Shown here: piece after piece, positions 1 through 13,600 of the stretch
Numbering within the stretch: position 1 is the first letter of the stretch
Layout of the letters: every line of letters begins with the position of its first letter
Source: Dipylidium caninum
Lineage: Eukaryota; Platyhelminthes; Cestoda; Cyclophyllidea; Dipylidiidae
DNA: 64,000 bases
Assembly (NCBI GenBank): GCA_017562135.1
Contig: QEYB01000625.1
Location: 248,001-312,000 of the forward strand
Reading direction: 5' to 3'
The notes under the pieces: model-generated
What the model saw: the letters and a program-made list of their open reading frames with translations, nothing else
The model's database searches: none
What the model was told of the DNA's origin: nothing
Position numbers and translations under genes: made by a program

Positions 1-3000
1 CTAACGCCAATCAGGATTGATGGTTCTGAGAGCCTGGAGCCAGTGTACATTCGTCCCGACTCCAGTCACTGACCTCACCAGCATTTCCTGCTACCTGTCG
101 GTTACCTTTTTGCCGAATTAGCCTCCACTCCCACCTGTTCTTGCATCTAATGGTAAAAATAGTTCTCCGAAGGAGTACATATATATTTATATATCTTTAA
201 AATATCAGTTGCGGACCTTTAAGGAAGTATTATTCCCAAGGCAAAATTGAGCGATAGCAAAAACAAGTGATCGCGAGACCATTCACATGTGGCATGTGCC
301 CTATATTCACTTGGCACCGTCCCAAACCGCGGACTTTTCATCCAAATAGGTTTGGCCAAGTGCTACGGTCTAAAGGCCGTAGTAATGAGTTTCGAGTGGG
401 AATTCCACACACCTGGCCAAGTGAAAGTTCCCTGATATGAGCATTTTTAGCCGCAGGTAGGGCAATTATCAAGTGACCTTCAACAAGGCTGCCAGTATGA
501 TGTACTGCGGTTTAGTGGAAGCAAAGGCTCTAGGCACCTGTAGCACTCGAGAATTCACTTATATTTGTCAGCGATCACTCAAAGTATACAGTCCTTTGTG
601 GCTACCCTGAAATCCTCTCTTAATGACCACTTACCTAACAATAATTGGGACTGTGGACGCCCAAATCCAGAGCCGATTAAAGTTTTCTTTTGGCTCCCGT
701 GAAGAGTATACCAAGTTAACGAACATTTCGGTCTTCTGTGCAACGTCACGGTGAATCTGCAGCTATCACTCTGAAGTCATTAACGGAGAGAGAACAGCCT
801 TGATGCGTAGGCCAGAACGTTAGGGGTTTCGGAAAAGAGGACTTCGTCACAAGATTTGCTAACACTTTGGATGGGCAGAGACATTTGGGTTTAAATTAGC
901 CGTCCTTGAATCCGCTCATTAGTATCTGATCCTCAGTATTTGCAGTGTCGAAATATGAGTAGAGTACCGCTTCCATAACCCTTCGTGTCGAGGCCAATAG
1001 GGAAAGCAATGGAGGACAATCAACGCTCGGATGTATGAATAAATCAACGGAAAGGCTCTAGTCAATCACATGATGACAGTGACGCTATCAAATAAGTGAA
1101 AAAAACGAATCGAAGCAATCCTCTCATTTCAGTCCTTTGAATAAGTAACGTTGCCGTTTGGCCACTCAAATTGTCTGCCTTCTTTTGCTTCTCTTGAATC
1201 ACGCGCAGACTGGTGGCGTCTAGGATAGAGAAGTTTGTAGACGCTTGACAGCCGATGAAATCCCAGCTGGTGAAATGGGATATCTGAGCGTACGCACGTG
1301 TGGCCAGCCGCCTTTAAACACTACGTAGACAACCCTCCTCAAGCTGTTTGTCGTAGTGCGTTTGTTGAGGTTACAAATTTGTTTCAACAAGTGGAGATGA
1401 TATTAACCAAACACCTTTTCTATATTTTAATTAGTGTCTTGGACAAAAAGGCCGCCGCCATACCTCGCACATTTGGCCTTAAGTGACTCAGAACAGAAGG
1501 AAGATTTTGCCACTCTCCGTCTTCCTCTCTCCCCTTGAAGTTGAAGCGAGGAGAAGACAAAATCAAAAGCTATCTCGCTGACGATTCAGCACGGTAGACA
1601 AACCAAATTTTTTAGTGAAGGGAATAGATGACAGTAGATTTTCTCACTCGAGCACGAACGTCCACTCCTGCAGTCGCCACGTCTCCCAACCGCCTCCCTC
1701 CCACGCCTACGGTAATTAATTTTTCCTGAAGAAATAACCCAGCACTGACCACAGTGCTACCTCGAGCAAGTCTCCGGGTTTGCTTGTGTCCTCCTCATCC
1801 ACCCGACAGGAAGTTGGGTTGACCGTGGACGAGGAGGCGGCCGCTACTGGTCCGCCCACGAATGCACAGTTTGCTCTACTCCGCAGAGTGCAGAAAGGAG
1901 AAAGCGGAGGTGGACAAAAATCGTAAATTAAGAAGACATTAATGATTTATTTGTGTGAAAGAACTAATGAACTGTTGTCTTAATCAACTTATTTAAATTA
2001 CTGAGTAAATTTAGTTACAGACCAGTTTATGTGATTGAGGAAAATGCAATGAGGAACGAAAACGTAAAAGGAAATATATATTTCTTTCTTTTTCTTGTCA
2101 CTCTTCTTTCCGCCTCATTCTCCCTACTTCTTTCTTTTTATATGATGCTTTTACTCGCATGTAAATAAATGACTGAAGTGTCAGCCAAGCCGACGTCAAG
2201 GGCTTTCGAGCAGTAAGCATATAGCTGTGGTTAGGCATAGGCAGAGGTAAGGAAGACCAAAATTTCGAACTATTCCAAAGGAATTAAGGATCTTTCTTTG
2301 TGCAGAGAGTTAAGAGGCCGGCTAAAAGACTTGTGAGCTGAGTAAACATACTTATTTAAACTGTTGGAGTCAAGCTAAGTTAGTGACCGACCTAAATACG
2401 TCTTCGGTTCCAAAGAAGAACACTTACCAGCATCACACTAATGCTTTTCTTTTGACCGCGGACCTACATGCCCGTGTTAGCTGCTGCTCATGTTAGCACC
2501 GTAAATGTGCATCAGGTGAGAGTGCAACGGACCCACGGATAACGGTCATTCGTGCTGTTTCCCAGGAGGAGTCGATTCTAGATGCCTCACAACGGTACCA
2601 AATTAAATTTACTACTTTAATAATTTAGGTAGTGAATTAAAGATTTGACAGAAATGGGGCTTGGCAGTGTAAGAGTGACGACACTCAGCCTCATTACCAA
2701 GTTGTTCGGCCTAGATGACCTTCTATGTTATTTTTTTCAAGCCACCATTTAGCTAGCCACAAGTATAATGAGGTGGCACGGTTTTGGGTGCTACTGTGGA
2801 AGGGCATTAACTTTAAAAGCCTGGGTTCACTATCAGTGAAAGTGACATCACAGAGTACACGTATACCTCACCAACGCTCAGGCACCATCACGAAATGTTG
2901 CATTCCCTTCTAATTGCCAATGAGATTCTGTGTCCTGGAAAGGGTATCCTAAAAGCTGCATTGTAAGAACGTTAATACAAGAGTTTCGATCACCCTATGA

Positions 3001-6000
3001 GAAACAGCATGAACTGTGAGGTAAACGAAGGATTTACGACACCCTGCCATGAAGTGGTGGGCAAAGCTACTCACAAGAGCGTCATCAATCAAACTCTATC
3101 GTGGATTTTAGAAACTGCATTCATGTGACTGTGAAACGAGTAAAACCTTGGATCTGCGGAGAAATGGCGACGTCCGGAGGCGTTATAACTTCAAGTCCCC
3201 ATCGAGACCACAAAGTCTAAGGGACAGACAGGTGTCTCGGCCCCCTGTGTGGAGGCCGGATCCTATAACTGTCACTTCTACATTTCATTTGGCCTGTTGG
3301 TGTAGTTATATTACCTTAGCCTCCATCTTATCTTTTCCACCATTTACGCAAACACAAGCATGCACACGAGCAGGGAGGTCTTCATCTAACTTTTATTGAT
3401 AGACATTAGCCATAGTCTTAAATTAAACTGCCGATGTCAAAGGATGTCAGTGTAGCGGTCTCCTTAACCTTTCGACGGTTAGACGAGGAACCTAGCGCCG
3501 ATGTTAACGGTTGGCGGACTACAGAGGGCGCAAACCTGTGACGCGATTTAACTTACCTCCCTTCACCCTCTTTGTCAGGTGGCTGAATGAGCCAGATTGA
3601 CTGTGATTGTGATCCGTCCAGACCCCGTGTCTCTCCTCTGAGTGATGGGTTCGGCACCCACGAAGAGTGGGACAGGACTGCGTGGACATTATCGGGAAAA
3701 AATTGGTGAATTAACATTGTGATATTTTTGGCTAAATCAAAACTTTTTTTCTCCTTTCCACCTCGGTCACTTGAGTCTGAGCATAGCATGGGCGACTTCA
3801 CAAGGTCCTTTGTGTGGAATTCAAGTGGAGTGAAAAAAAAATAAAAGTACATTCAAACCGAAGCTAGATATTCAAAATTCAATCCCACTCTTGAATCAGG
3901 AAAGAGGTGGCGGAAATCTTAATGAATGCGACATGAGTCGTTCATCGAGCATCCGATATGCTGAGCAGGTTGTTTATTTTTTTATAAATCATTTGAATTC
4001 TCGATGGAAGATTTGTTGCGAGAGCACTGGGATTCAGGACTTCATTTATCTTCTCACTGGAATTAAGTGACTTAAATGCTTGCGTGTCCACTTCTGTCAA
4101 TGCGAATGTCATTTCTTTAGCCTCTCAACTTCTTGCCTCTGAGCGTTAACAAAGCATGTCACTTGCACAAAAACTCACTCGTGGGAGGCAGCGAACCATT
4201 GTTTTTCCTTATAAAAATGAAAAAGATTATTTACGCCCACACTTCGATCCCCCGAAAAAGCACGTTTATGGATACATAAGTGAGGTATTGGGTTTTTTTT
4301 CTCAACACACGCATTTTATCGCACGAGTATGAGAGAAACCTTTGTTTGAAATCCACCTAATTGTTCCGTACATTAACGCATTCTGTACCCCAAATGTGTA
4401 TTGAATAAAGACTGTTCTTTGCCTACGCAGGCAGTAGAGTCGACCGAATGAAACGTTATGCTGCTCTCTTTGGTGGATTATCACATAATTTGTAGAGGAT
4501 TTATTAACTTCATATCGATTGAATCAGGGGTGACGGGACGAGAGGATGGAGCATATTTTCCCAGGTAGATTACTTATTATTGACGGGAGGGGATAGGAGA
4601 GAGAATTTCAAAAAGGTGGAATTTCTGTTAACCTATGAGCGTTTTACAATATAACTACAGAAGTACATGGCGTGCCACTTGGAGCTTTTGCTCACGGTCG
4701 TTAAAACCCATGACGCCATGTGACAGCGCACATTACTATAGCGCAGAATGTCTCTTTGTTGTGGGATATCATAGAAAGATAGGGGAGCCCTCTCTTTGAA
4801 GATACATGAATGTTAATAATCGGATCATTTAACAAAATGGCAAAACTTTGGATGCATACGGCTGCCCGTGGAAAATTAGCCATATAGGCGATATTCAGAC
4901 GTCTCTTCTTATGGTGACTGACTCCGAAGGGTGTGAGAAAGGGTTGATTGGTAACCCGAAATGGTGATTATTATGTCAGTTAAGTTAGAAGGCAGCCCCT
5001 AAAGTAGAACAATCACGAGTCCTGCCGACTCAAACGAATGCAACCAAGTTTTAGTCGATAGTCATTTACTCTAGCACCATGGCTGTTTTCATCCAGCCCT
5101 CTAATGATTGAATGTGATAACATAAATAAAAAAAGTGGCACGGTCAATGCAAGAGTGAAATATATCTGATTTTAGCTGCTAAAATGTAAAGGGCGGGACA
5201 ATTTCTTCTGGAAAAAAATATTGTCAGAAGTACTCCAATTACAATATCCTCTTTTTGTTTAAGGCAGCGGATTTGACCTTCTTTGAAACCAAGTTTTCTT
5301 TTTAAAAGCTGTTGTTTCCATGTGTGTCGTGAACAGGACAGATCACCTGCGTGTACTTTTGCTCTCTGGAGAGATTAATAAATGGTGACAGATGAAGGCG
5401 TATTTTTGAGCGACTTAGAGTATCCTTTCACTGTCATATCGCAAACTGTTTGTATTCAAACTGCTGTTGGCTATAACAATATAGAAAGTATTATCCAGCC
5501 GAGGTGCGTCTCTCTAGTGTAGTCTAGCAAAATAGAGGCAGCTAATTTTATCTATGACTGATATCGCTTGTGATACTGACTGTCATGAGGTCACATTACG
5601 AGTGAGATGAAATGAATCTTTTCACCACTAAATCTACAAAAATCAGAGTAAATCCACATCGTAGAACCCAAAAGTATTGACTTTTAATGCGCTTGAACAT
5701 AAGCAACACATTTTCTCGTGATCATGAAGTAAATTTTTGGCGTCGATGATGTATTCATTTATTTTGTAGCCCAGAAGTATCTCCCATACCGTTATTCGTT
5801 AGCTAAAATAGGACGGACGGCATTGCTTCTAAGAAGGAGTTTGCAAAAAGCAATAACAATAATTTAAGTAAAGTAAACTCCGCCTTTTTTATTGTTAAGT
5901 CCACACTGATTATGTATGGGGTGTGACTTTTCCAATACAATCTCTCGACTCTACCAGCTAGGTGGAGCTCCACAATAGTGAACAAATGGTTGGTTCCAAA

Positions 6001-7400
6001 ACCATTCAAATTTTCTTCCTTACGTTAGAAGCTAATGTAAATCGAACGTTTAGGCATCATGCATAAGTATATCGACTTCACATACTGGAAATCAATCAAG
6101 GAAAATGGGCTGGTATTTTGATAGGAATACTAGAGACTCTCGTTTCGAAGATCGAGTAACATCTAGGCTCTTAGACAATGAGTTCTCCTATAACTTTGAA
6201 CATAGGAGATTTCCTAGGTAAATACTTAGCGTATTAACCCAAAATGACATTCTTTTGCCGCTTCACGCCGACATAACTTATGAGTCCACATTTCCCTTAA
6301 ACATTTGCTCTGCTTCGTTCAGATATTTTAGTTCCCAATGAAGTTCATGCGCAGGAGCGATACTAAGCCATTCTGGCTTCCTTACACATCAAAATTGCCT
6401 CCTCTTGACTTTACTTTATTTTGACATCTTCAAAGGCCATTGAAAAGTTACGCCGACCGTGGGGAGAGGGTCAGTGATGGGCGTAGCTAAAACAATGTCT
6501 CAGGGAAGAACTTCTTCCTCGGGGTAAAAGAAATCCCTTAGCGCCGTCTAAAATTGAGAATGTTTGGACGCATGACATAGAAGGGACGTTGTCCAAGGGA
6601 CGGAAATCCTCTGTCTCAAAAACCACAATTCCCATCGGGTATTTAATCCACCAAATCCACATTAGGGTAGTGAATGTGGTTTGCTCTTTCTTTCATTTCG
6701 CCAGAGTGGTATCATGTCGTAAAAATCTCTGCTCTTCCCTTAGCCTGTTATTTGTCGGAATTTTGAGGATTCAATAAGGTAGATCATGAAACTTCAAAGG
6801 GTGAGAAGAGGCTGTAAGTGCTGGAAAACACAGGCATCCAGCCTCTAGTGGTGAAGACAGAGCGCCACTGCTACTGTAATAGCAGCGGACGGAAGGTCAG
6901 GCCTGCCTCGAACTAGTAAGGTCGAGACTGCTCCACTTCCGAGTCATTTGGGGGACATCGAAGTTCATTAACTAGTTGGAAATGGGATAATCGTCTGTAA
7001 GATGACTGCCTTTCGGTGACACCGAATGAACTAGGCAAAGGAGACGTAACTATTCAGACCTTAAGTCCATTCAAAATCCCCTTGTGATGGGTATTTCTTC
7101 CAAAGAGATGACTTCCTCGACTGTCACTGTGGAACCCAAAATCCTGGCCATTACCACGTCCCTGGTAAAAAGGTGATCCATCATCGTACGATGAGTGAAA
7201 CTGATTTTAGGAGCCAAAGTTGAAGATGTCAGTTTTTAAAACCTTCTTACCTGTTTGCTAAGATTCTTCTGCTTCTCATTCCTCCACCACGACCTAGTCC
7301 TGCAAGAATCCTTGAAGAGAGAATGAGAGAGGACAATTTCTAGATCAGAAGCTGTGTATAAACTCCTCATCGACATATGGTGTTAGATGTTGTCTATAAA
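1..7400. other. Spacer without recognisable gene
   Basis: No open frame here is long or protein-like enough to support a gene. The longest are about 60-100 codons and look random. The stretch is mixed AT/GC sequence with short homopolymer runs. It could contain 5' exons or introns of a gene extending beyond the window, but no convincing exon with matching splice sites was seen on either strand. Confidence 0.5.
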
Positions 7401-7843
7401 CTAAGGGTCATCCACACACCAGCTACAGAGGTCGAAGGCAGAGGCGTTAGTGACCAGTCTAACAAGTTTTAGGAAGGGGGAGAGAGCGAGAAAAGTCTCC
7501 ATTCCCACTTCAAGGAACGCAAGTTGCTCTACAACGGCCATTTGTAGCTGTCCAAATCGCCTCAAATCCCCCAGATTATGCGCTCTCAGGACTGGACAAC
7601 GCCAGTGCCATAGCGAAAGCTGCCGCTCGGCGTTGCAGCCAACTGCCGACTGTCGCCCTTGGCGCCTGAGAGTGTTTTCTCTCAGTCTGGCTGTTTCATC
7701 AATAACTTGCCTAGTTTGCATTAGCCAGATCGGTTTTCCACTATCCTCATCTCTGTACCGACAATCTCCAGTGTTAAATCTGGCATATTTACGATAAAAC
7801 AGAAGGACAAGGTCATTAAGGGCCTTTCCAATTTCTGCTTACC
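7401..7843 (-). other. Doubtful open frame, possible exon
   Basis: On the minus strand a stop-free frame of roughly 145 codons runs down to a TAG stop next to 7401. Its product is fairly protein-like, with a charged first half (FYRKYAR, GDCRYRDEDSGKP, then VIDETARLRENTLRRQ) followed by a more hydrophobic second half. No family is recognised. A possible acceptor AG lies near the upper end, but its pyrimidine tract is weak, and the opposite strand is also open for about 115 codons. It may be one exon of a gene with long introns or a chance frame in a GC-rich patch. No neighbouring exon was found to join it to. Confidence 0.18.
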
Positions 7844-9876
7844 TCACCGTAAACAGTTTCATTATCTACCTCGTTACTGTACCCAATCGGAAACTTCAAA
7901 GCCCGTGTATTGCCCAGAATGAGGGACGGGAATGAGGAACGCGATCTTTCGTAGGCCGTGAATGAGAGAAGTGGAGTTGGATGAGCCTGTGACAGCCCCT
8001 TTTAGCCTACTCACTCGGACTCTGTCATTGGCGTCTGGAGCTTTCATTACCTACCACGGCGACATTTGATCTTCCCTAATTGCTTCTGCGGATGAAGCAT
8101 TTCGGGAGCTATTCGGGCAGAAACTCCACATATAATCCAGACCGCTTTAGCCCCTATCAACAACAAAGGTTTTCGGAGTTAGACTTCCCCACTTAATGCA
8201 GTGAAACGTTCCGGTCGCTGCCCTGTGGAGTGAACCTTTCTCTGCCTCAGTTCTTCCGCCCACGCGTTTAGCCATGTCTTGAGGCGAAGGATGTGATGAA
8301 GAAAGGCACAACGCCGCCTTCCTTCACCAAAAAAGGGCAATGGAATTAAAGCCAACCCTCCCTCCCCACCGCCCTGCCTCCTTACTCTGCTGCCTTAACT
8401 GCCATAGCTAATAAAAATTCACTTGCCATGCTGGCCTGCTCTCGTTTTGCCCGGTTTAGCACCATTCGAGGTGGTGTGACACCGCTCCCATTGCTTCTCA
8501 AACTGCGCGCAGATTTTCCTTGTGGCTAATTAAAACAAGCTACTTTCGACCTACCCAATTCAAATTTCCCCAAAGGGAGGCGGGGAGGGACCGGGATGAG
8601 GCGTAGCGGCCTACGTTAATTCGTCTGGAGGTAATAGTAGCTTTTCTATGAATCTTACTTCCATACTCCAAATCACCGCCTTATACACAGGAATTGTGAC
8701 TCTCTTGCTGGTCCTACTTCAACCCAGATGCCACAAGTGGGACGTTGTTTTCGTCAAAGTACCCGCGATTTTCCATCACTTCGCACTCCGCTTAGGCGGA
8801 AGTAGTACAAGATCTTGTCATCAGGTTATTCCCGTATGCAGGACTTCCTCAAGTGATAAAAAACCCCTCAAAATTTGTGCACACATTCTATGATCGACTT
8901 TGGTCAGCTGAAGTGGTAACTAGTAACGGTTTCTGAGGAAGTGTAGAAAGAGAAAACTAAGACAGCATTTAAAACGGGTCAGAATTTAGGGCTTACTGTG
9001 AATTACATTTAGGGGGTCAAAAATACCACCTTTTCGAGCTCTCTACCATCTGCACAGCACATGAGAAAGAGGTAAAGTTAATGAACACCGACCTGGCTCT
9101 GCTAATCCAACACGATTCTCTAGTCCTCGTCTACTCTCACGGGATTATCTGGTCGCCTGTCACTGTCTCGCCCCAGCAGCAAGGTTGAGGGAAGCGGGCA
9201 GCTCCCCCGTTTAACTTGTTAGCTTGTCGCCCTTTCGACGATGGTGTTGCAGTTAAGCAAGCGCGGGTGTCTTTGAGGTAGGGAAAAGGCCTGAGGATGG
9301 CGATGTAACAGAAGATTCAGGCGTTTTTCTCGGATGAAGGAGAGCCACAGTCGACCAAGGTCCTCGAGGAGAACCCTTTCGTAGAAAATAACAACTTTCC
9401 TCTCGAACACAGAAGAAGGGCCGAAAAGACTCTCAACCTCTGCTTCTCTCCATCGGTGGGCGACTTTTCCCTTTTCAATGTCTTGTTTTGCCCGGAGTGA
9501 AGGACGCCATTTTGCCGAGGCAAAGAGGATTTAGCTGAGCGTGAGACAAGACGACGAGAGGGCAGCGAGACGCGCCAGGGTATAAATTTTTTTGACATCA
9601 GCACCACATTCCGATTGGCTTTTTACCCTACTTCGAAGGTAAAAGAATGTAAGACGTGAGGAAGGAATGACCCTGAACTAGGGCCAAGTTGGGCGCCATG
9701 GCTGTTCGAGGTCTAACAATCTAACCGAAATTTGAAAATCGGTTAGAGATTATTTGCTGACAGACTGTTCCTTTGCTGGAAGCGTGTTGACACCTTTTCC
9801 GACTTCTGTGCGACCTTAAAAACGTTTCAACTGTTCGTCAAAGTGAGGAACTGACAGTCTGCATCTCGTCCTCGTA

Positions 9877-10160
9877 CACACTGTCGACGCGTGCTCGGAT
9901 GACCTGTTGACAGTGGGCGCTGTGTCACGCTTCCGCTCCCTACCGACTCTTCACCAGTGTGTGGTACGTCGACATTTAGTCAAGTCTGGCATTCAGGATT
10001 TGTCCCACCTCCCCACACACCGTTGACAAGCGTTCGGATGACCTCTTGGCAATGGACGTTGCATTCTTCTCCTCTCACACTTCCCCTTCCCATCGAATCT
10101 TCACCAGTGTGTGGTACGTCGACATTTAGTCAAGTCTGGCACTCAGAATTTGTCCACTGG
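9877..10160 (+). repeat. Local tandem duplication, about 140-150 bp unit
   Basis: Two consecutive copies of one unit. The block containing GTGTGGTACGTCGACATTTA occurs near 9958 and again near 10108, 150 bases apart. The block around the CGGATGACCT motif occurs near 9895 and again near 10035, 139-140 bases apart, so the second copy carries a small insertion. The second unit is the left edge of dispersed repeat arm A. Arm B at 28.4-29.0 kb carries only one unit, so the duplication is specific to this arm. Confidence 0.85.
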
Positions 10161-10656
10161 TGCTAAGCACACCAACAGACAGCTGCCATCTCTTCATTCT
10201 CCTCCTCCTCCTCCTCATCCTCCTCTTCCTCCTCTTCCTCCTCTTCCTCCCCCAATCTTCGTGCTCACCTGCCTGACGTGTTCATCAGAGACCTAAAAGA
10301 TCAAAGCCTCTTCTGCTTCTCAGCACGACAAACCTGTTGGGTCAGTAGGGCAGCTCCTCCCCTCAACCCACTCTTCCGTCCGCTCCTCCCACACCGGACC
10401 CAAATGCTCACCTCAGTCATGCCAATCTGCACCCCGTGAGAAGCGCCGGACAGCTGAGCAGACTCTGGTAGGCTGGTGGCCAACCTCGAGTCATGGGAGG
10501 GTGGAGAAGTGTGGACATCATGACGACGAGTGAAGCCAAAGACTTCTGACGATGCAGTGCTTCGTCTAGCCTCTTGGCTACTGACGGAGAGTTCACATAA
10601 TCACACTCACACGCAGGCGTAGACCTACAGACAGGCAGACATGCGCTGCCGTGAAG
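10014..10656 (+). repeat. Dispersed inverted repeat, arm A
   Basis: This segment matches the reverse complement of 28374-29037 along its whole length with scattered substitutions and small indels. Matching landmarks include GGTACGTCGACATTTAGTC, the CTC-rich microsatellite, the block around ATGCCAATCTGCACCCC, and the end near CAGACATGCGCTGCCG. An open frame of about 60 codons (10301-10483 minus here, 28547-28738 plus in arm B) is kept in both, but it opens with TTG rather than ATG and resembles no known protein. It may be a transposon fragment or an old segmental copy. No terminal repeats or target duplications were recognised. Confidence 0.85.
10195..10254 (+). repeat. CTC/CTT-rich microsatellite
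   Basis: An imperfect trinucleotide tract of CTC units mixed with CTT inside repeat arm A. The corresponding GAG/GGT tract lies in arm B at about 28777-28841, so the tract was present before the two copies separated and has since diverged in length and composition. Confidence 0.9.
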
Positions 10657-13600
10657 GAGAACCGAACAGTGTAACGGAAAATAGCGGCATTTGGGATCCC
10701 GCAGAATATACAGTCGTTGAGTCGAATGTCCGTGTAAATCTGGTCGTGCTGATCGAAATGGCAGGCGATTACTCCCGAAAGGACACCATTCATTGTGTCT
10801 TTTGCCAGTGCGCTCGTTTCCCAAGACTTCAACACGCCTTTTTTCTGGACCTGAAGACGATTCACACAAGCACACACACCCAACGCTTGAAAGCTCTTGG
10901 CTCGTACTTGTAAACAATTCCTGAGTGTTTATAATTAGTACTCATACAGCGTCTGAATTTGTCTCGCTAGTGTTGTGAAAGTCCAAAAAGAAGATTAAAA
11001 GGTGTCCCTCATTCAGACGAAAAAGGGGGAACGTAGTACCATTGCCATCCTGTCCTCATCCGCCCGCCGCCCATTCCACCATGCCTGCGCCTCAGTGCCT
11101 CCCTCACCCTTGAAGGTGAATTTAAAGCCTATCAAAAGGCGCGGCAAAAGTGTATCCAAGTAGTAGAGGATTTAGTGCGGACGGCTACATTGCTACATTC
11201 GTGTCTGAGTTCTTTCGTCCTCTCCTGACCGACTGCAGGATAGGCGGGGTGGCGCTGGAGTGTTTCATCAGCCTGAAAAGATATCCCATCTAGTGCATTA
11301 CGATAGAGGTGGGAGGAAAAAGTGTTGAATCTCGTGGAGACGCGAGGTGTAGAATATGGGGGAGATTTCATATAACTTTATTTGGGGTTCCATCGCTCTG
11401 GCATCGCCCGCCTCCACCTTCCAAGCCTCCGCAACCTCACTAACCTTGGACTCAGCTCCAAAGCCTTATTCCCTTAGCTGTGGAGCAGATTAACTTGACC
11501 CAGGTTCTTTGTGACGATGATAATTCTGTTTCCAATAACGAAAATCGCCTGAGAATGACTTTGAACTGACTAGCGCATGGAATAGTCAACAAGTTTGACC
11601 TGAGAACCAGAGAGGAGAAGCTAAGAGTAGGTGCCTGCCTCAATCGTCGGAACTACGTCTAGTGGCCGCCATGGTTCATTGCACTTCTCTAATAACAACA
11701 AAATGAGGCGTCGCCCTCCCGGACACATATCATTCGTCGCATCTCTTGTAATTGCTTTCACCGCGACTCGTCCATTTGGCAGGGAGTTAACTTAGAGTCC
11801 CCACAAAAAGTATAATAAGTAAGAAGTGGAAAGCTCTGACAACACCGGGCGCCATGCCTCTGACATACTACCACATCAGAACTGACCACAGGCCTGGAGA
11901 CTCGCCTTCCATCTCGTTGTCTTGACTACTTGGCACTTTGTACATCTACTCATCAACTCTAGAGTACGAAAGTTGCTGGAGTGAATCAGCAACACTCACA
12001 TGTACCTGATCACTTGTTGGACAGGCGGTAGATTTTTATTTTATTAAGATTTCCTTGCCTTAGGAGGCGAGACATTGTTAGTGCGATGGACCCAACTTCC
12101 AGTGCAGACAGTCCAGGCAATCGGTGAACCTGGTTTCCGCTCAAAAAGCCGTCCCACCGACTTGATGGATGGTTTCGGAGGTTCCAAACCTATCCCGTTT
12201 TTCGCGTGTATGTACATGTTATTTATGGTTAGCGAGTTAGTGCGGTTCGCCTCTTCAATCATAAAATCCACGTGTGGCAAACACTGACTGCCTGTGAGCG
12301 AAACAGAGAGAGACAGGCGTCAGTCCTCTTGACTCAGGGCGACAATATTTTTCAGTGGTGCAGCAGCCATTAAGAATACTCCTCCATTTCTTTCTGCGAA
12401 TTTTGGCGAACCCTCGAAATTCCTATTTCGGAGAAAGAGTCACCTTTGTTGTTCGGCGCTTGTGCTACGGACTTATTCGTGGTCACAGCGGCGGGGGCCA
12501 CCATATCTTTTCCGGTTGTGTACACATTCGCTCAGCCGTGGAAAATCTTCTAAACGCGATTCCAGTTGGCATTAGATAATCCCCGTTAGCGGCGAGAATC
12601 GTATCCTGAGATATGGCGGCACATACCAGGCTGAAGGTATGTGTATAATGCTAATGACATCAAGATGGTGGACGAGCCGCGATGCTATCTCCGCTTTTGC
12701 CTCGGCTCTTATGCAGCCTTCGCGGCAAATTGCACAAAGGCCAGAGGTAAAGGCGGCCCGGAGCGGCGGAATGACGATTCACGGAGGGGCAGAATGTGGC
12801 AGAGCCAGTGTCTTCAGAGTAGGTCGATGGGTGCGTAAGAGGGCGATGGGAGAAAAGGTGTGGCATCCATCACTTTTGGTGGAATTCATCATCTTCTCAG
12901 TTCATTTGTCCAGCCTGCCGGCCGGGATGTTAAATGTAGCATCAGTCCTTCTCTGAAGACTTCAAAATAAAAACAGGTTCCCCCTTACACTTAAACCGTC
13001 ATCTACATCTTCGCCGCCGTTGTGTCATCCCGAATAGAGGCTGTGGCCTGACCACAAGCCTCCTCGAGGTATGCGTCAAAAATTATACGCTGATGTGGAA
13101 CATTTCTGAGGGATAAGGTCCTGGCTAACCTCCCGCGCCTCGGCACCCACCACCCGCTCCTCTCCACAAATGCCATCATCCAAGGGTAGGAAAAAATTGT
13201 GGGACTCTGAAAGCCCACTGTGCGTTTACGTCACATCAAATACAGTCGACATTTCGCGAGGCAACTCGGCACTGTGCAATCTTGTTAGCGGACGCCCAAC
13301 AAATCACCTCTCGGCATAGCACCGGCAAGAGTACGACTAGACTAATGTATGTCTCGGCTGCGCCAATATGCACACAAATGACGATGGCATTCTTAGGATT
13401 CCTGCCGCCTGCCTGTGACCAGTGGCCTGGAGAGGCTGGTCGGGCTATGGCGCCAGTGAGATCCTCCCAGTCAAAATTCCCTTGAGATTTAAGTTTCACG
13501 TGGTCACGGATGAGGATGGCAGGAGAATGGGTTCTTTCCCTCCACTTATTCGTTGTCATGCTAGAAGAAGCTACGTAAAATAGTCAGATGATGGCGTCTT

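Noticed and set aside
10417..10917. 166-codon minus-strand open frame
   Set aside because: It straddles the edge of repeat arm A, opens with a non-ATG codon, and its frame is not preserved over the same length in arm B.
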